Shown here piece by piece: positions 35,981-46,853 of a DNA stretch of 64,000 nt (its first letter is position 1; every line of letters starts with the position of its first letter). Source of the stretch: Salticus scenicus. Its lineage: Eukaryota; Arthropoda; Arachnida; Araneae; Salticidae. The translations under genes and the position numbers were made by a program. Under the pieces are notes generated by a model, which was given only the letters and a program-made list of their open reading frames with translations, was not told the origin of the DNA and searched no databases. The stretch spans positions 264,013,356 to 264,077,355 of the forward strand of contig OZ005652.1 of assembly GCA_963930645.1 (NCBI GenBank), given 5' to 3'.

Positions 35981-36196
35981 CTAAGAAAACATAGCATAAA
36001 TTGAAATTTTTAGCTTGAATAACGTTAAATTTAACTTATTTTCTTGTTTTTTAACATTGTTAAAGTTATTCTTGTTGTTTCTACATTCCACTTTCATATC
36101 TTCACTTACCATAAATAAAAATTCATAGTTATATTTTTTATATACATTTAGTGCTGCTTTAGCGCCTATTTTATGCAAATTAATAATTTTTATCAT
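35981..36196 (-). pseudogene. Possible upstream part of the same RT ORF
   Basis: A 71-aa frame on the same strand just upstream of the RT fragment (KIGAKAALNVYKKYNYEFLF...). It is Lys/Asn-rich. It may be the N-terminal extension of the Penelope-like protein, since orientation and order fit. I recognise no domain, so this is placement-based inference. Confidence 0.3.
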
Positions 36197-36213
36197 TTAT
36201 TTTGAAGTTAATT

Positions 36214-36214
<1 letters not shown>

Positions 36215-36275
<61 letters not shown>

Positions 36276-36292
36276 TGTGTGTGTGTGTGTGT
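36215..36292. repeat. (TA)n/(TG)n microsatellite
   Basis: A TA repeat followed by about 50 bp of uninterrupted TG with one GC step at 36,271. Confidence 0.9.
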
Positions 36293-36688
36293 ATAAAGAG
36301 GCCAATTTATTTGATTGTTTTCTCTTCAGTCATCTCTACACATAAAATCGTTTCATGTACACAAAAGATACTTAATTCAATACGTATAAGCGGTAGAAAT
36401 TAAGAAAATTAAGTCATTGGTCCGCAGGGGCAGTAATTTTAAGATTTCACTGGTCCGTACATATTTTCACTGGTCCGTTCCATTCATTCTATTACAAATT
36501 TAAAATATTTAAAATTTTTTGACAAGTGAAGTCTTATATAAATCAAAAATTTATTCTTTGGCTAACAAGCTAAATGTCACATAAAGTATTAAAAGTAAAA
36601 AAAAAAAAAAAGCAAGTTATTAAAGTGTAATTAAAGGAAAAATTACAGGGACAGATTTACTGGCAATTTCAGAGAAATGTAAAAAAAA

Positions 36689-36719
<31 letters not shown>

Positions 36720-37267
36720 GAAAGAAAAGTTTTACTGGACCAATGGACTAGTAGAATTTATATTTGCTGGTAATTGAGTATTTTTGTGGTCTCGGACCAA
36801 TGGATCACTGTTAATTTGAATTAATTTGCAGTTAATTTGAACCCCCGAATATGCAAATACTGAACACATGTAAGCTAGCGCCATAATATCAACCTAAAAC
36901 TGGAAAAACGAAAATAGTAATTAAAGCATACTTTAAAGCATTTAAAAACTGATATAATGCTTATGAAATACATTGGCGTTAAAGCAAATACCTGACGCTG
37001 AAAACCAATGTAAAGAAAAGTGAAAACGACCGAAAGTTTCATGCAGAAACTTTATTACCTTTAGCCATTACTTGATATTTAAAATTCGTAATGTTTACAA
37101 CACTGCTTATAAATATTAAGACATCATTCTTGAAATTCCTTACTTTATTTTATTATTATTTTTTTGTACAAAATGATTGGAGTGTGGAATATATAAATTA
37201 CATGTACTTGCTGCTATTACTATTTCTCATCAACTTTCTTTTCTTTTCTTTCTTTTCTTCACCTTTC

Positions 37268-37300
<33 letters not shown>

Positions 37301-38589
37301 TACTTTAATTTTTGATGTGGGATTGTGTTCCTTTTATGCTCTTTTCAGATAACTGAATGCTAAATTTAATTTGTCTGCTTACATTTCTTATTATATTAGT
37401 CTTGATTGTTACATCGTACTTAAAAACTATTTTAAGAAGATGTTAAAAAACGAAAAAACTACTGATAAATCACAATGAATCAAAATCTTTTCTAAGAGAA
37501 AATACGGTTTGTGGCAGTGTGAATGAATAAAAACTTTTAAAGCTGATCTGATACCTTAATTTCAATACACGCAACAACTGTTTCGAAATGAAATGATGAA
37601 ACAAACCAATTTAATAAAAATTTTATTGCGTATTTTTGCAATTTATGATGTATTTAAGCTTCCAAAATTTTCACTAATTTTAGATGCATTTTCGTACACT
37701 GTGTTATTGTAGATTTTATTGTTATTTTTAGCAATTAAAACACATTATTGTTAATAAAAAAAAAAAAGGTGGGGGGGGGTAATAATTATAATGTTTTGAA
37801 GTCTGGCCCTTAAATCAACACCGACTAAATATTTTCCGTTATTTACAAAGTATTAATAATACTTTGCAGCATATTCTTATTCCTGGGATAACTCGCACAA
37901 TTTATTACAAATATGTTTAACGGAAAATCTCAAAACTTTTGTTTAAATTTAGATTTTCTTTGAGTTTAAAAATATTTCACACACGGCAACAATTAATACT
38001 TCCTATCAAAAGTTAACGGCAGCAGGATTAAAAGCCAAATGTGTCACCGATCCTCAAACAATAGTCTTGCATATGATGGATGATACGCAGAGAAATTATT
38101 ATAGGTCGCACGTCGGCTTATGTGTGGGAGGAGTCCACAATACGAGACGAGAAGATGGGGAAATCAAATTTGGTGGGAGGAGTTTTCCATTGTCAGGTTG
38201 GAGTATTTAATTAGATTATAATTATTTGAGCATGGGTGGTTTTTTAAAGATTTCTTCATACTGAAAAATTTTTTAAGCATTGAAAATGCGTGGTAATAAT
38301 TTTACTTTGCAAGAAATGTGAAGTATTATGTTATCTTTGTCTATTTGAAAAAAAAAAAAAAAAGTATAACACACACACATTTAAAAAAAATTTTATAGTG
38401 CGTGTTGGGCAGTCGTCATAAAAATTGTCGTGATAAGATAATTTGGAACAGAATTCCGCTTGGAAAATTTTCATGGTTACTTAAATGTAAATTATTATTT
38501 ATTTCTCAAAAACAACGACAAAAATTTTAAATATAAAATCAACCAATGACATATTTTTTCTTACAATGACATCATTTTTAAATATAAAA
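36293..38589. other. AT-rich DNA, no gene recognised
   Basis: Contains A-runs at 36,599 and 36,681, a T-rich TTTC/TTTTC tract at 37,235-37,300, and a GC-richer 150 bp at 38,080-38,190 of unknown origin. The sparse short ORFs are not supported by composition. Confidence 0.4.
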
Positions 38590-38645
38590 TCAACCAGCAG
38601 GCGTTGCGCGGCTTCACTGGTCACTGTATTAAAATGAAATCTCAA
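38590..38645 (-). mobile_element. Degenerate Helitron 3' terminus
   Basis: Read on the minus strand, 'cagtgaccagtgaagccgc' leads into a hairpin-like 'gcgcaacgcctgc' and ends CTGG, a CTRR terminus related to the CTAG ends at 1,706, 34,856 and 59,093. The rest of the element, to the right, is not separable from AT-rich sequence. Confidence 0.45.
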
Positions 38646-38756
38646 AATTAAACATAACTTATTATTATAAAAATCTCACAAAATAAAAAATTCTATAAGA
38701 AAAATTCATTGAAATCTGTAAAAACCACTGTTTTTGTTTTAATAATTAATAATTAT

Positions 38757-38945
38757 TTAATAGGAAATTTCATATTTAATAGGAATATTTCATATAGGAA
38801 TATTTCATAGAAATATTTCATATTCCTATTTAATTTTCGTATTTTTTAGGAAATTTCATATTTAATAGAAATATTTCATATAGGAATATTTCATAGAAAT
38901 ATTTCATATTCCTATTTAATTTTCGTATTTAATAGGAAAAATTTT
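38757..38945. repeat. Tandem/palindromic AT repeat
   Basis: Two ~85-bp units built from 'aggaatatttcat', 'agaaatatttcat' and 'attcctatttaa', which are themselves partly inverted. No coding. Confidence 0.7.
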
Positions 38946-38979
38946 ATAATTATTTAATAGGAAATTCATACAGTTATTT

Positions 38980-39190
38980 AACCCTTGGGTACACATAACA
39001 TCCCACATATAAAAAAAACCATCTTTCCTGTGATAGAGGCCTTTCAAAAGCAGAGTGATAAACTGGAAACATGTTTTTTCTCCCCCCCCCCCGCCCCAGA
39101 CCCCCCGAGTAAGGAAAGGGGGAAAATTTCAGAAAATTTCTTTCTAGTGCATGTTGGGTACACATAGCACACCCACGTACCAAACAATTA
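38980..39190. repeat. Short direct repeat 'ttgggtacacata'
   Basis: 'ttgggtacacata' occurs at about 38,985 and 39,157, each followed by a '..cccac.ta' stretch. Between them are C-runs. The overlapping ORFs on both strands read through this and are not credible genes. Confidence 0.5.
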
Positions 39191-39968
39191 ACTCTTCGAG
39201 ATAATTTTGAATAGAGTCATGCTTGGAAACTTGCTTCTTGCGCCCCCTCTGTTGGTGAGAAATAAACTCAAATGACATTCTTCCATTTATTTCTAAAACT
39301 CTTTTTCGTATTGTTCGAAAAACATTTGGCTTTTTTCTTCTTGCATATATACATCTACATTAGAGCGTCGCCGTGACGCGTTAGTTTGTGATTGGCCATC
39401 TGTATTCTGTGTACGTGTAGTAAACGTCTGTTCGTTTTTTTTTTCTCTCTTCGATGTATCAGTATAATAGAAATGTAACTAATAACACGTGGGTTCGTTT
39501 TTTTTTATTCCCACAATGTAATATATATAATAATTATTCATAAACCAAGCCAAAGGAAGCTGGTTTAATTACTAACAATACCATTTACATATTTTCGAAT
39601 TATCTTTAAATAGTTTAGAGGAAATAGAAAGTTATTCTGAAAACCAAACTTCTGCATTACTACGGAATACCTCTGTTTCTGACATAAGAAATAGCAGAGG
39701 ATAATCATAAACAAGGTGAGTGGATTTTACTTGCGTTACAAACTTTGTTGAACTATCTTATAAGATATATTACAAATATCAAATTAAATCAATTAAATAT
39801 TTAAGATATGATTTAAATAATTATTTTGTCATCATCAACACCCTCCCCGCTAAAAGTGAAATTTTAAAAAATCCCTCTATAGTGTGTGTTAGACACACAT
39901 TATTAACACACACACCAGAAAATAGCAATAAATTATATTTGTGAAATAAATAAAATTGCAATATTAAA
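39191..39968 (+). other. Leader region before Copia gag
   Basis: Non-coding and moderately GC-richer around 39,360-39,430. A good splice-donor-like 'aaggtgagt' is at 39,713 and a pyrimidine-rich 'ccctctatag' at 39,872. I found no matching downstream LTR in the window, so an LTR here is only a possibility. Nothing else recognised. Confidence 0.3.
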
Positions 39969-40815
39969 ATGAGTATCCTCAAAGACACCGTTATCGTAAA
40001 ATTGAACTCACAAAACTATGATTTTCGGAAGTTTAAGCTGGAGATGTTTCTCCAAAAAGAAGATTTATACTCAGTGGTTATAAAGGATCCTCCAAATCTG
40101 ATAACTGACTTATGGACTGCAAAGAATAGAAAAGCGCGAGCTATTATAAATCTCTTAATAGAAGATAACCAAATAATTCATGTCAAAAACCTTCAAACGG
40201 CTAGAAAGTGTTGGAACGCGTTGAAAGCTGTACACGAACGCTCAACCCTCAGCAGTAAACTTTTTTATTACGTAAGCTTTATTATACGAAATTAACTGAG
40301 GGTGGAGATATCATTGAACACTTAACTCAGATTTATCAGTTACGCGATAAACTAACATCATTCGGTGAAGATATTAATGAGAGACACCTTTCAGCACTAA
40401 TGCTCTGTTCCTTACCTCCAAGTTATGATGTTCTTATCACAGCCCTAGAATCTAGAGATGAAAATGATTTGACACCAGAGTTTATGCGCTCAAAACTAAT
40501 CGACGAATATTCTAAAAGAAAAGAAAACAAATCTGAAAATAATTCTGTGTTAAAGGTTAAATTTAAACCAAATCCAGAAAATTCAAAGTTCTGCAGGTAC
40601 TGCAAAAGTAAATCGCATACAATTGAAGAGTGTTGGCATCTTAAAAACAAAAGTAAGGAAAAAAACATCAAAACAAATAAAAGCCAAAAATGACAGATCA
40701 ACTATCAAATCTAGTATGCACCCTCAAGACAGACATAACGCGGATAGGGTTTTTATTACTGAGAGTGAAAATAAAAAATCTAACGGTAAAATATTTACTC
40801 TATTTATCAGCACAT
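39969..40815 (+). pseudogene. Copia (Ty1/copia) gag, broken
   Basis: Starts ATG at 39,969 (MSILKDTVIVKLNSQNYDFR), a typical Copia gag opening, then WTAKNRKARAIINLLIEDNQ and ARKCWNALKAVHE. A frameshift near 40,275-40,300 moves into the frame of 40,310-40,693 (LPPSYDVLITALESRDENDL...), which holds the zinc knuckle CRYCKSKSHTIEEC (CX2CX4HX4C). A second shift near 40,690 continues as FITESENKKSNGKIFTLFIS, the region just before protease. Protease, integrase and RT are missing. A Tc1/mariner fragment follows directly. Confidence 0.85.
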
Positions 40816-41815
40816 ACCACATCCTCTGGCGTTGAACGAACATTATATCACTATTATTTCCAAAAAACGCTAGAAGTACCTTTACTTCCATTTGGAACGT
40901 TGCTAGATGGGGACGAATGGATATATCACCAAGACAATTGCTCCATTCACGTGTCAAACTCTACAATGCAATGTTTTAGACAAAACCAAGTACACTGTAA
41001 AAAATAGGTTCTTAAGAATAAGTATATATTGTCTCAAAATAGCCTCGAAACAATATATACTTAAATTTGAAAACCCATGTACTCATTTTTGAGTATACTG
41101 ACATGCTCAAAAATGGGGTTGACCAATAAAAATCCCAGTATCCCCATGTTTGACATGTCAATGTACTCAAAAATGAGTACATGGGTTTTCAAATTTAAGT
41201 ATATATTGTTTCAGTGCTATTTTGAGACAATATGTACTTATTTTTAAGGACCTTTTTTTTACAGTGCTTGATATGAATTTTGAAAGAAGTTACACAGATT
41301 GCATTCAAGGGAATTTCCAAACCAGTTGTGAACACAAAAAGTCAACAAGGAAGTCTTGAACCTTAATATTAAAAAATATAAATAAATAAAGGGGAGTATG
41401 AGCTAGAGACGTATGTGCTAATGGCCGACAATTTGCAACAGTTCAGGATATAATGGTTCAAATTGAAAGATGTTGGTTTTATCTGAAACCAGAATTTCTT
41501 CAAACTCTTGTTTTGAGTATGCCTCATCGAGATTTTGAAGTGATTAAGAAAAATGGCTCAAAAATTTGAATGTTAAAGGGGAAAAAAAAGTGAGTTGCCT
41601 ATAAACTTTTAGGATAGTAAATTTTCAGTTTTAGTTTCTATCACAATGTCTGTGATTGTAAGATAATATTTTTGTATAGTATTATTATTGTCTTGAAATT
41701 ACTTATATTTAAAAATGATTTTGAAATCTTTATCTATCTTTTTCAATTGTATAATAAAATGAACAAAATAAAAAAAAACGTTCTCTATAAACTTTTGGGA
41801 CGCACTGTATTAATT
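40816..41815 (+). pseudogene. Tc1/mariner-type transposase 3' part with TIR
   Basis: The frame 40,850-40,985 reads LPFGTLLDGDEWIYHQDNCS, matching the second catalytic Asp region (xxQDNxxxH) of Tc1-like DDE transposases. A palindromic MITE then interrupts it. After 41,267 the coding is decayed (a DMNFERSY stretch), and near 41,465-41,569 it ends RCWFYLKPEFLQTLVLSMPH...VIKKNGSKI stop, the usual C-terminus. The right TIR, complement of 'cagtgcgtcccaaaagttta', ends at about 41,813 next to TA. The 5' half and left TIR are absent. Confidence 0.75.
40993..41266. mobile_element. Palindromic CACTG-ended MITE (274 bp)
   Basis: Begins CACTGTAAAAAATAGG and ends with the complement (...TTTTACAGTG). Almost the whole element is an inverted repeat: 'aagtatatattgtctcaaaa' near both ends, and 'gtactcatttttgagta' in each arm. 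It disrupts the transposase remnant. CACTG termini are typical of the Chapaev/CACTA group; a duplication at the flanks is not clear, so the superfamily is tentative. Confidence 0.8.
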
Positions 41816-42748
41816 TAGAATATATTCACCTTATTGGAATTCCTAAAGAAGCAACAGCCAAATTAAAACTCCACAAAACGAGTAACGCATTCAAAATTAG
41901 AAAGGGTGTAAGACAAGGAGACACAATTTCACTCAAACTCTTCAATGCAGTACTTCAAGAAGTTTTTTAAAAAATTAACTTGGGAACAGAAAGGCATAAA
42001 AATTGATGGAGAGTTTATAAATCATTTGAGATTTGCAGATGATATTGTACTACTTGCCTCCTCATTTGAGGATTTGCAAGAAATGCTTCAGGAATTAAAA
42101 AAATAAAGCAAGCTCATTGGATTGAAAATTAACATCAGCAAGACAAAAATTATGTCAAATTCCTTTATTTCTCCACTGAAGATCACTGTTAATATGGATG
42201 AATTTGAAACGATAAGCAGTTATAGTTATCAGGGTCACATCCTTACGATGAACGGGAACATCATGGATGAAATTAACAACCGGATTAACTTACATGGAGA
42301 GCATTCGGAAGAAATAACGCTATATTCAAAAATGACCTCCCAATTTCTTTTAAAGGAAAAGTTTTTGATCAGTGTATTTTGCCTGTTTTAACTTATGCTT
42401 CAAAAACTTTGACATTAATATGTAAAGCTATACAGAAACTTCAAACAGCCCACAGAAGCATGGAGAGATGCATGTTAGGATTCACCCGAAGGGACAAATA
42501 GCGAAACACTTGGATTAGGAAGCAAACCAAAGTTACTGAAGTTATTTCTAGAGTCAAGAAGTTAAAATGGAGCTGGGCTGGGCACCTTGCGAGAAGAAAT
42601 GATGATAGATGGACCACTAAAGTCTTATTTTGGATACCAAGAGATAAAAAAAGACCGAGGAAGAGACCACTGTGTCGTTGGAGAGATGAAATTGTGAAGT
42701 TTGGAAGAGAATTGCAGAAAACGGGGCAGTTTGGAATCACCTAGGAAA
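41816..42748 (+). pseudogene. RTE-type LINE reverse transcriptase, 5'-truncated
   Basis: The pieces in three frames give IRKGVRQGDTISLKLFNAVL, then HLRFADDIVLLASSFEDLQE (catalytic F-A-D-D at about 42,028-42,045), GLKINISKTKIMSNS, and further on YASKTLTLICKAIQKLQTAH and WSWAGHLARRNDDRW. The order and the W-x-GHLAR-x3-D-RW tail match the C-terminal half of RTE/BovB-like ORF2. At least four frameshifts or stops are present. The endonuclease and the first RT motifs are missing. The final codons continue after 49,080, beyond a 6.3-kb insertion. Confidence 0.8.
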
Positions 42749-42765
42749 GTCCTTCCCAAGCAGCA

Positions 42766-43135
42766 CCGAAACGTTCTCTGAACGTTCAAATATTGTTCTG
42801 TAAACACGTTCTAAGAACGTTCCCTTTGAACGTGTTATAGACGTCTATTTGTCCATCGTGAAGACGTACAATAGTACGGTTCAGGGAACGTTCAATGAAC
42901 GTGTAGCTTATCACCATCGGTGTTATAGAAGCGTTCAGAGAACGTTCTATGTATGCGGTCTCAGAACGTTCTAAACGTTTTTAGAACGTTTTCAAAACGT
43001 TATACACATTTTCAGAACGTTCTAGAAAACGTACTGTAAACGTTCTAAAATAGTGTAGAAACGTTCTGAAGACGTTCTATACACACGTTCTCACAACGCT
43101 ATGTAAACAATTTTTGAACGTTCTTTGAACGTGCT
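42766..43135. repeat. Dense AACGTT/GAACGTTC subterminal array
   Basis: About 13 exact AACGTT and further ACGTTC/GAACGT partial motifs in 370 bp, often paired a turn of helix apart (for example 'gttctctgaacgttc'). The repeat is not a simple tandem: motif spacing varies and the flanking words differ. The matching right-end cluster is at 48,950-49,065. Confidence 0.85.
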
Positions 43136-43149
43136 AAAAATGTATTTCA

Positions 43150-43384
43150 TGTATAATAAAATGGAAGAACTCGCAACATTTGTTTCGGGTCGAAAGAAGA
43201 CACGACCCTTCGTCAGACGAACATAATAGGCACGAGTGCTGCAAATAAAAGAGCTACGTTGCAGATTTTTTGCAGCACTCGTGCCTACTTTGTTCGGTTG
43301 ATGAAGGGTTGTGTCTTTTCTCGACCCGGAACAATTGCTTCGAGTTCTTGAATTTTATAGTGTCTGTTCAAAGTTCTTACTTTT
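43150..43384. mobile_element. Second ribozyme-bearing palindrome, diverged
   Basis: The same layout as 27,660-27,908, with lower arm identity. The left arm has 'ctcgcaacatttgtttcggg' and the right arm '...ctcgacccggaacaattgct'. It sits just inside the left AACGTT cluster. Confidence 0.8.
43170..43222 (-). ncRNA. Hammerhead ribozyme candidate, copy 2 minus strand
   Basis: Read on the minus strand: GTTCGT, CTGACGA (43,216-43,210), A, stem II GGGTCG/CGACCC around a 10-nt loop, GAAA, ACAAATGT, T, then GCGAGT. The U7 position is C, which the hammerhead core tolerates. The plus-strand partner near 43,290-43,350 reads TTGATGA and GGAAC, so two core bases are changed and it is probably dead. Confidence 0.55.
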
Positions 43385-43739
43385 TCTTTTTTTCCTTCCT
43401 TTCCTTTATTTATCTTTTCTTTTCATTTTTATTTTTTGTGTAGTTTTTATTTCATCTTTTTATTAATTTTTTTTTTCATAAATAATTGTCTTGTATTATA
43501 AAATTTTACATACATGCATTGAAATATGGTATAACAAAAGATCAAGTATTTTGAATATTCTAGATAAATATTTGAATTCAAAAACAAATAAATAAATAAA
43601 TTCAAGTTCTGGAATATTTTGAAAAATTTTAAGATAATATGCCCCCTGCTAACTAATTATTATTCTCCCCTAGATTTTGCATCATTATAATTTAACAATA
43701 GAATATAACCATATTTGGATATTAATTTTAATATGTTAA

Positions 43740-44170
43740 CGGCCCTCTTCACTTACCGTCGCCGGTAGCCCGAGCCAATGTTATTCTATGGGGAAATTTT
43801 CTTTACAAATAAGTTATTAACTAATACATATTTTTAAATTCTGTTTTCACATTCAGAAAATTCCCAACTGTTCAATTGACGGACCTTTTTTGAAAAAGTA
43901 TTTTTTTAATTTTTAATATTTTATTTTGAAATTGCAAAATGAAAAAAATTCACATATTGAAAATTCGTATTTTGCAGCTTCGAAGTAAACTATAAAAAAA
44001 TAAAAAAAATAATTTTTTAAAAAAGGTCCATCAATTTAACAGCTGGGAATTTTCATAATGTGAAAACAGAATTTAGAAATATGTGTTACTTAATAAGTTA
44101 TTTGTAAAGAAAAATTTCCCATTGAATAACATTACCTTCGGCTTCCAGCGGCGGTGAGTGGAGAGGGCCC
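43740..44170. mobile_element. piggyBac-type MITE with TTAA duplication
   Basis: TTAA at 43,736-43,739 and at 44,171-44,174 bracket a 431-bp element. Its ends GGCCCTCTTCACTTACCG and the complement of GGGCCCTCTCCACTCACCG open ~190-bp inverted arms (shared 'aacatt', 'tttacaaataagtta', 'tgttttcacat', 'aggtcc'). No coding. A TTAA target points to piggyBac-like mobilisation. Confidence 0.8.
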
Positions 44171-44394
44171 TTAAGCAAAAATTTTTTTAAATATTTATGT
44201 CTAAATTTTTAAACTTACTGCAGACTTTTAGCATTCAAACACAAAAGTATTTTATTAAATTTTAAATTATCAATGAAATCTCAAATTAATGCTCAGATAT
44301 ATGTTACATATTCTATTTTTAAACTATAATAATGCACAATCAATGGAAATCAAAATATAAAAATTTGTTAAAAGAAGTACACAAGTGTACAAAA

Positions 44395-45250
44395 TTTAAA
44401 CAATAAACTGTTTTCTCGTTTTCTTTTTTTTTCCCACATAATTCTTAAACAAATAAACACAGAAGTATAAAATTTGGATAGTATGTTTTTTTAAAATACA
44501 ATAAATCGAATTTTATATAACTTTAGCATAAGTAATAATTTTTAAACTAAATATCAGTAAATTTTTCTCAAAAGTAAACATTGAAAAAATGAAAAATTTC
44601 AGCAATTTCAGAAAAGAAAACTTAATGAAAAATGGTCATGAAGATGTATTACAGATAGGTTAAAAATGTACGCGCGTCTATGCGTTAGATTAAAACCGTA
44701 TATTTCTTCATGTAGTCACTTTTTTGTTTCTTCTTTTTTCTTCATTTTTTCGCGTGTGAATAATTTTTTTAAAATTTTACATAGAAATATGGAAATCGGA
44801 TAAGGCGTTCATTATTAAATTATTTATCGACATTTTTATTATTCTGGTGATGATCACAGTTTATACAAATTAGTAATTATTATTATTATTTTTTTTTTTC
44901 AAAAATTCCGTTATTAAAGTAAAAGAAAAGTGAACACAGAAAGTAAAACCAGGATTTTGTTTAACATTTGAGGGCATGTGCTTCTCACTTGTCTATAATG
45001 CATCATTAACACAATTTTTCATTAAGTTTTCTTCGCTAAAATTGTTGAAATTTTTAATTTTTTCCAAAGCTTACTTTTGAGAAAAATTAATAATTATTAG
45101 TTTTAAATTATTACTTATTCTAAAGTTATGTAAAATTCGATTAATGATATGATAACGAACACGACATCCAAATTTTATGTCCATGTGTTTATTTGTTTAA
45201 AAGTTATGCATAAAAGAAGAAAATGGGAAAGCAGGTTTGTTCCTTTAATT
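44395..45250. repeat. Long imperfect inverted repeat
   Basis: About 44,395-44,630 and 45,010-45,250 are imperfect reverse complements (for example 'ttctcaaaagtaaacattga' against 'ccaaagcttacttttgagaa', and 'acaaataaacaca' against 'gtgtttatttgt'). The ~380-bp centre is AT-rich. This is a foldback relic of unassigned family. Direct-repeat echoes of 43,480-43,620 occur at 45,405-45,560. Confidence 0.5.
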
Positions 45251-46019
45251 TTGAACAGCGGTGTATTTTAAATACGTTTAAAAATATAAAAAATAAAAAT
45301 TATTATTATTATTTTGTTTTTTTATTTAAATAGATTACTTGAAATTTACTTAATATTTTCATATTTCAAATCATGCGTATGCGAAATTTATTTAAATTAT
45401 TGATTTTGAGTTTATAAATTTTACATACACATGCAGTGAAATATGACAGTATAAAATGTGGTGAAACATTTTGAAAAATAAATAAATAATTAATTAAAAG
45501 TTTATTCTGTAAACAAATAAATAAATAAAAGTAAAATAAATAAACTTCAAAATTTAAAACATTTAGCAATATTAAGATTCACCTTAGTAACTATTTCTGT
45601 TTTAATACTTTTCCCTGCTTTTACATTTCTACAGTGTAATGTAAAATGTAAACATACATGATCAAATCTATCTATATATTTCTTTAACGTGGATTAGTTG
45701 CAATTAATTTTTGCCGAAACGATATAGTAGTGTAATTATTGAAATACGCGAGGATAAAAAATAATATTTAAAAATGAACAATATTTAAGCATGCGGACTC
45801 AACTCAATGAACTAATAAGAAAAAATTACGAATATTGTCTGCTTACATTATTTTATGGAAAACTGTATTTTTAAAAATTGCTTCTTCAATCTTTATAAGC
45901 GTCATTTTAAACATAGAAATACTTTAAAGATTATACAGAATATGAATAATTGTCATAAATTGAGTAAAAATCATAAACATAAAAATATAATCAAAATAAG
46001 AATTATTATTATTTTTTTT
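45251..46019. other. AT-rich DNA, nothing recognised
   Basis: TTA and AAAT microsatellite patches and an AT-rich background. No gene signature. Confidence 0.4.
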
Positions 46020-46355
46020 TAACAAAATATTCTACCAAAATAAATAAAAAGTCATCACCAACATCGCGACAAAAATTTAAAAGGCATCATGGAAATCCTC
46101 TTCTTTAACTGTACTGCCTGCGAAAGTATGAAAATGGGCCTTCAACCATGAATTTTATTTTGAAACCTTTCTTTGAATGATCTTGGTCTCACTATTGCAC
46201 AACATTAATTTGGTACTAATAATAATTCGGCTTCTGGTAAATTAAAATTTTAATTGGATGGGGAATTCGGTATAATATTTATGAGTTTCAAATTTTAAAA
46301 GTAAATAAGAAAAGAAAAGTGCGAAAAATTCGCATGGGTTTGCTAGTTTAGATTA
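46020..46355 (-). mobile_element. Helitron H2-family 3' fragment
   Basis: Matches the H2 3' region in right-arm orientation: 'aaataaaaagt.atc.ccaac', 'tttgaatgat', 'cactattgcacaa.attaa' and 'ataatatttatgagtttcaa' recur in the same order as at 19,665-19,935. It is about 20% diverged by eye, so it is older than the arms. Confidence 0.6.
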
Positions 46356-46622
46356 CAACGTTGAACTGTAATAATAAAATATCGAACGAAATAAATTTAG
46401 GAGTTAGCATGAAAGATGTAAAGAATTTAAAATTTTCAAATTTAATTTTAAAATGTTATATGTTTTTTTGATAAATTTTAATAAACTAAATTTTGTAATA
46501 TTTCAATGCACACGTATGAAAATTTTATAAAAAGTTAAAGTAAGTGAACGAACTTATCTGTATCTTGAAGTTAGTATCCGAAGTATTCGAAAGTTAGATT
46601 CAAATCTGAATGTAAATAAAAT

Positions 46623-46853
46623 ATGATGAGTAAGCAAGCAGTAGGACTTTGGGATCCCACGGGCCACGCCAAGAAATACCAAACTTCCTGTGCAGATGGC
46701 CATTACAGAGCAGATGGCAATTTACACGCGCCGAAACATTCTGTCGATCAAGCAATTTATTCAATAACACCCGTTTCTAATAAATATTTTTCATACTGTT
46801 CAAAACTTAACCTTTTTAAAAATTATTATACTGAGGAACTGAGGCCATCCTAA
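46623..46853 (+). other. Unrecognised 76-aa ORF, GC-richer
   Basis: MMSKQAVGLWDPTGHAKKYQ... to a stop at 46,851. The first ~110 bp are clearly less AT-rich than the surroundings, which could mean a captured exon piece or part of a repeat. I recognise no domain, and no splice sites or homologous copy are visible. It ends exactly where a family-E copy starts. Confidence 0.2.

Noticed and set aside
39713..39881. A spliced leader exon for a host gene
   Set aside because: The donor- and acceptor-like words are suggestive, but the only downstream coding is a broken Copia gag, and no exon with a domain is seen.
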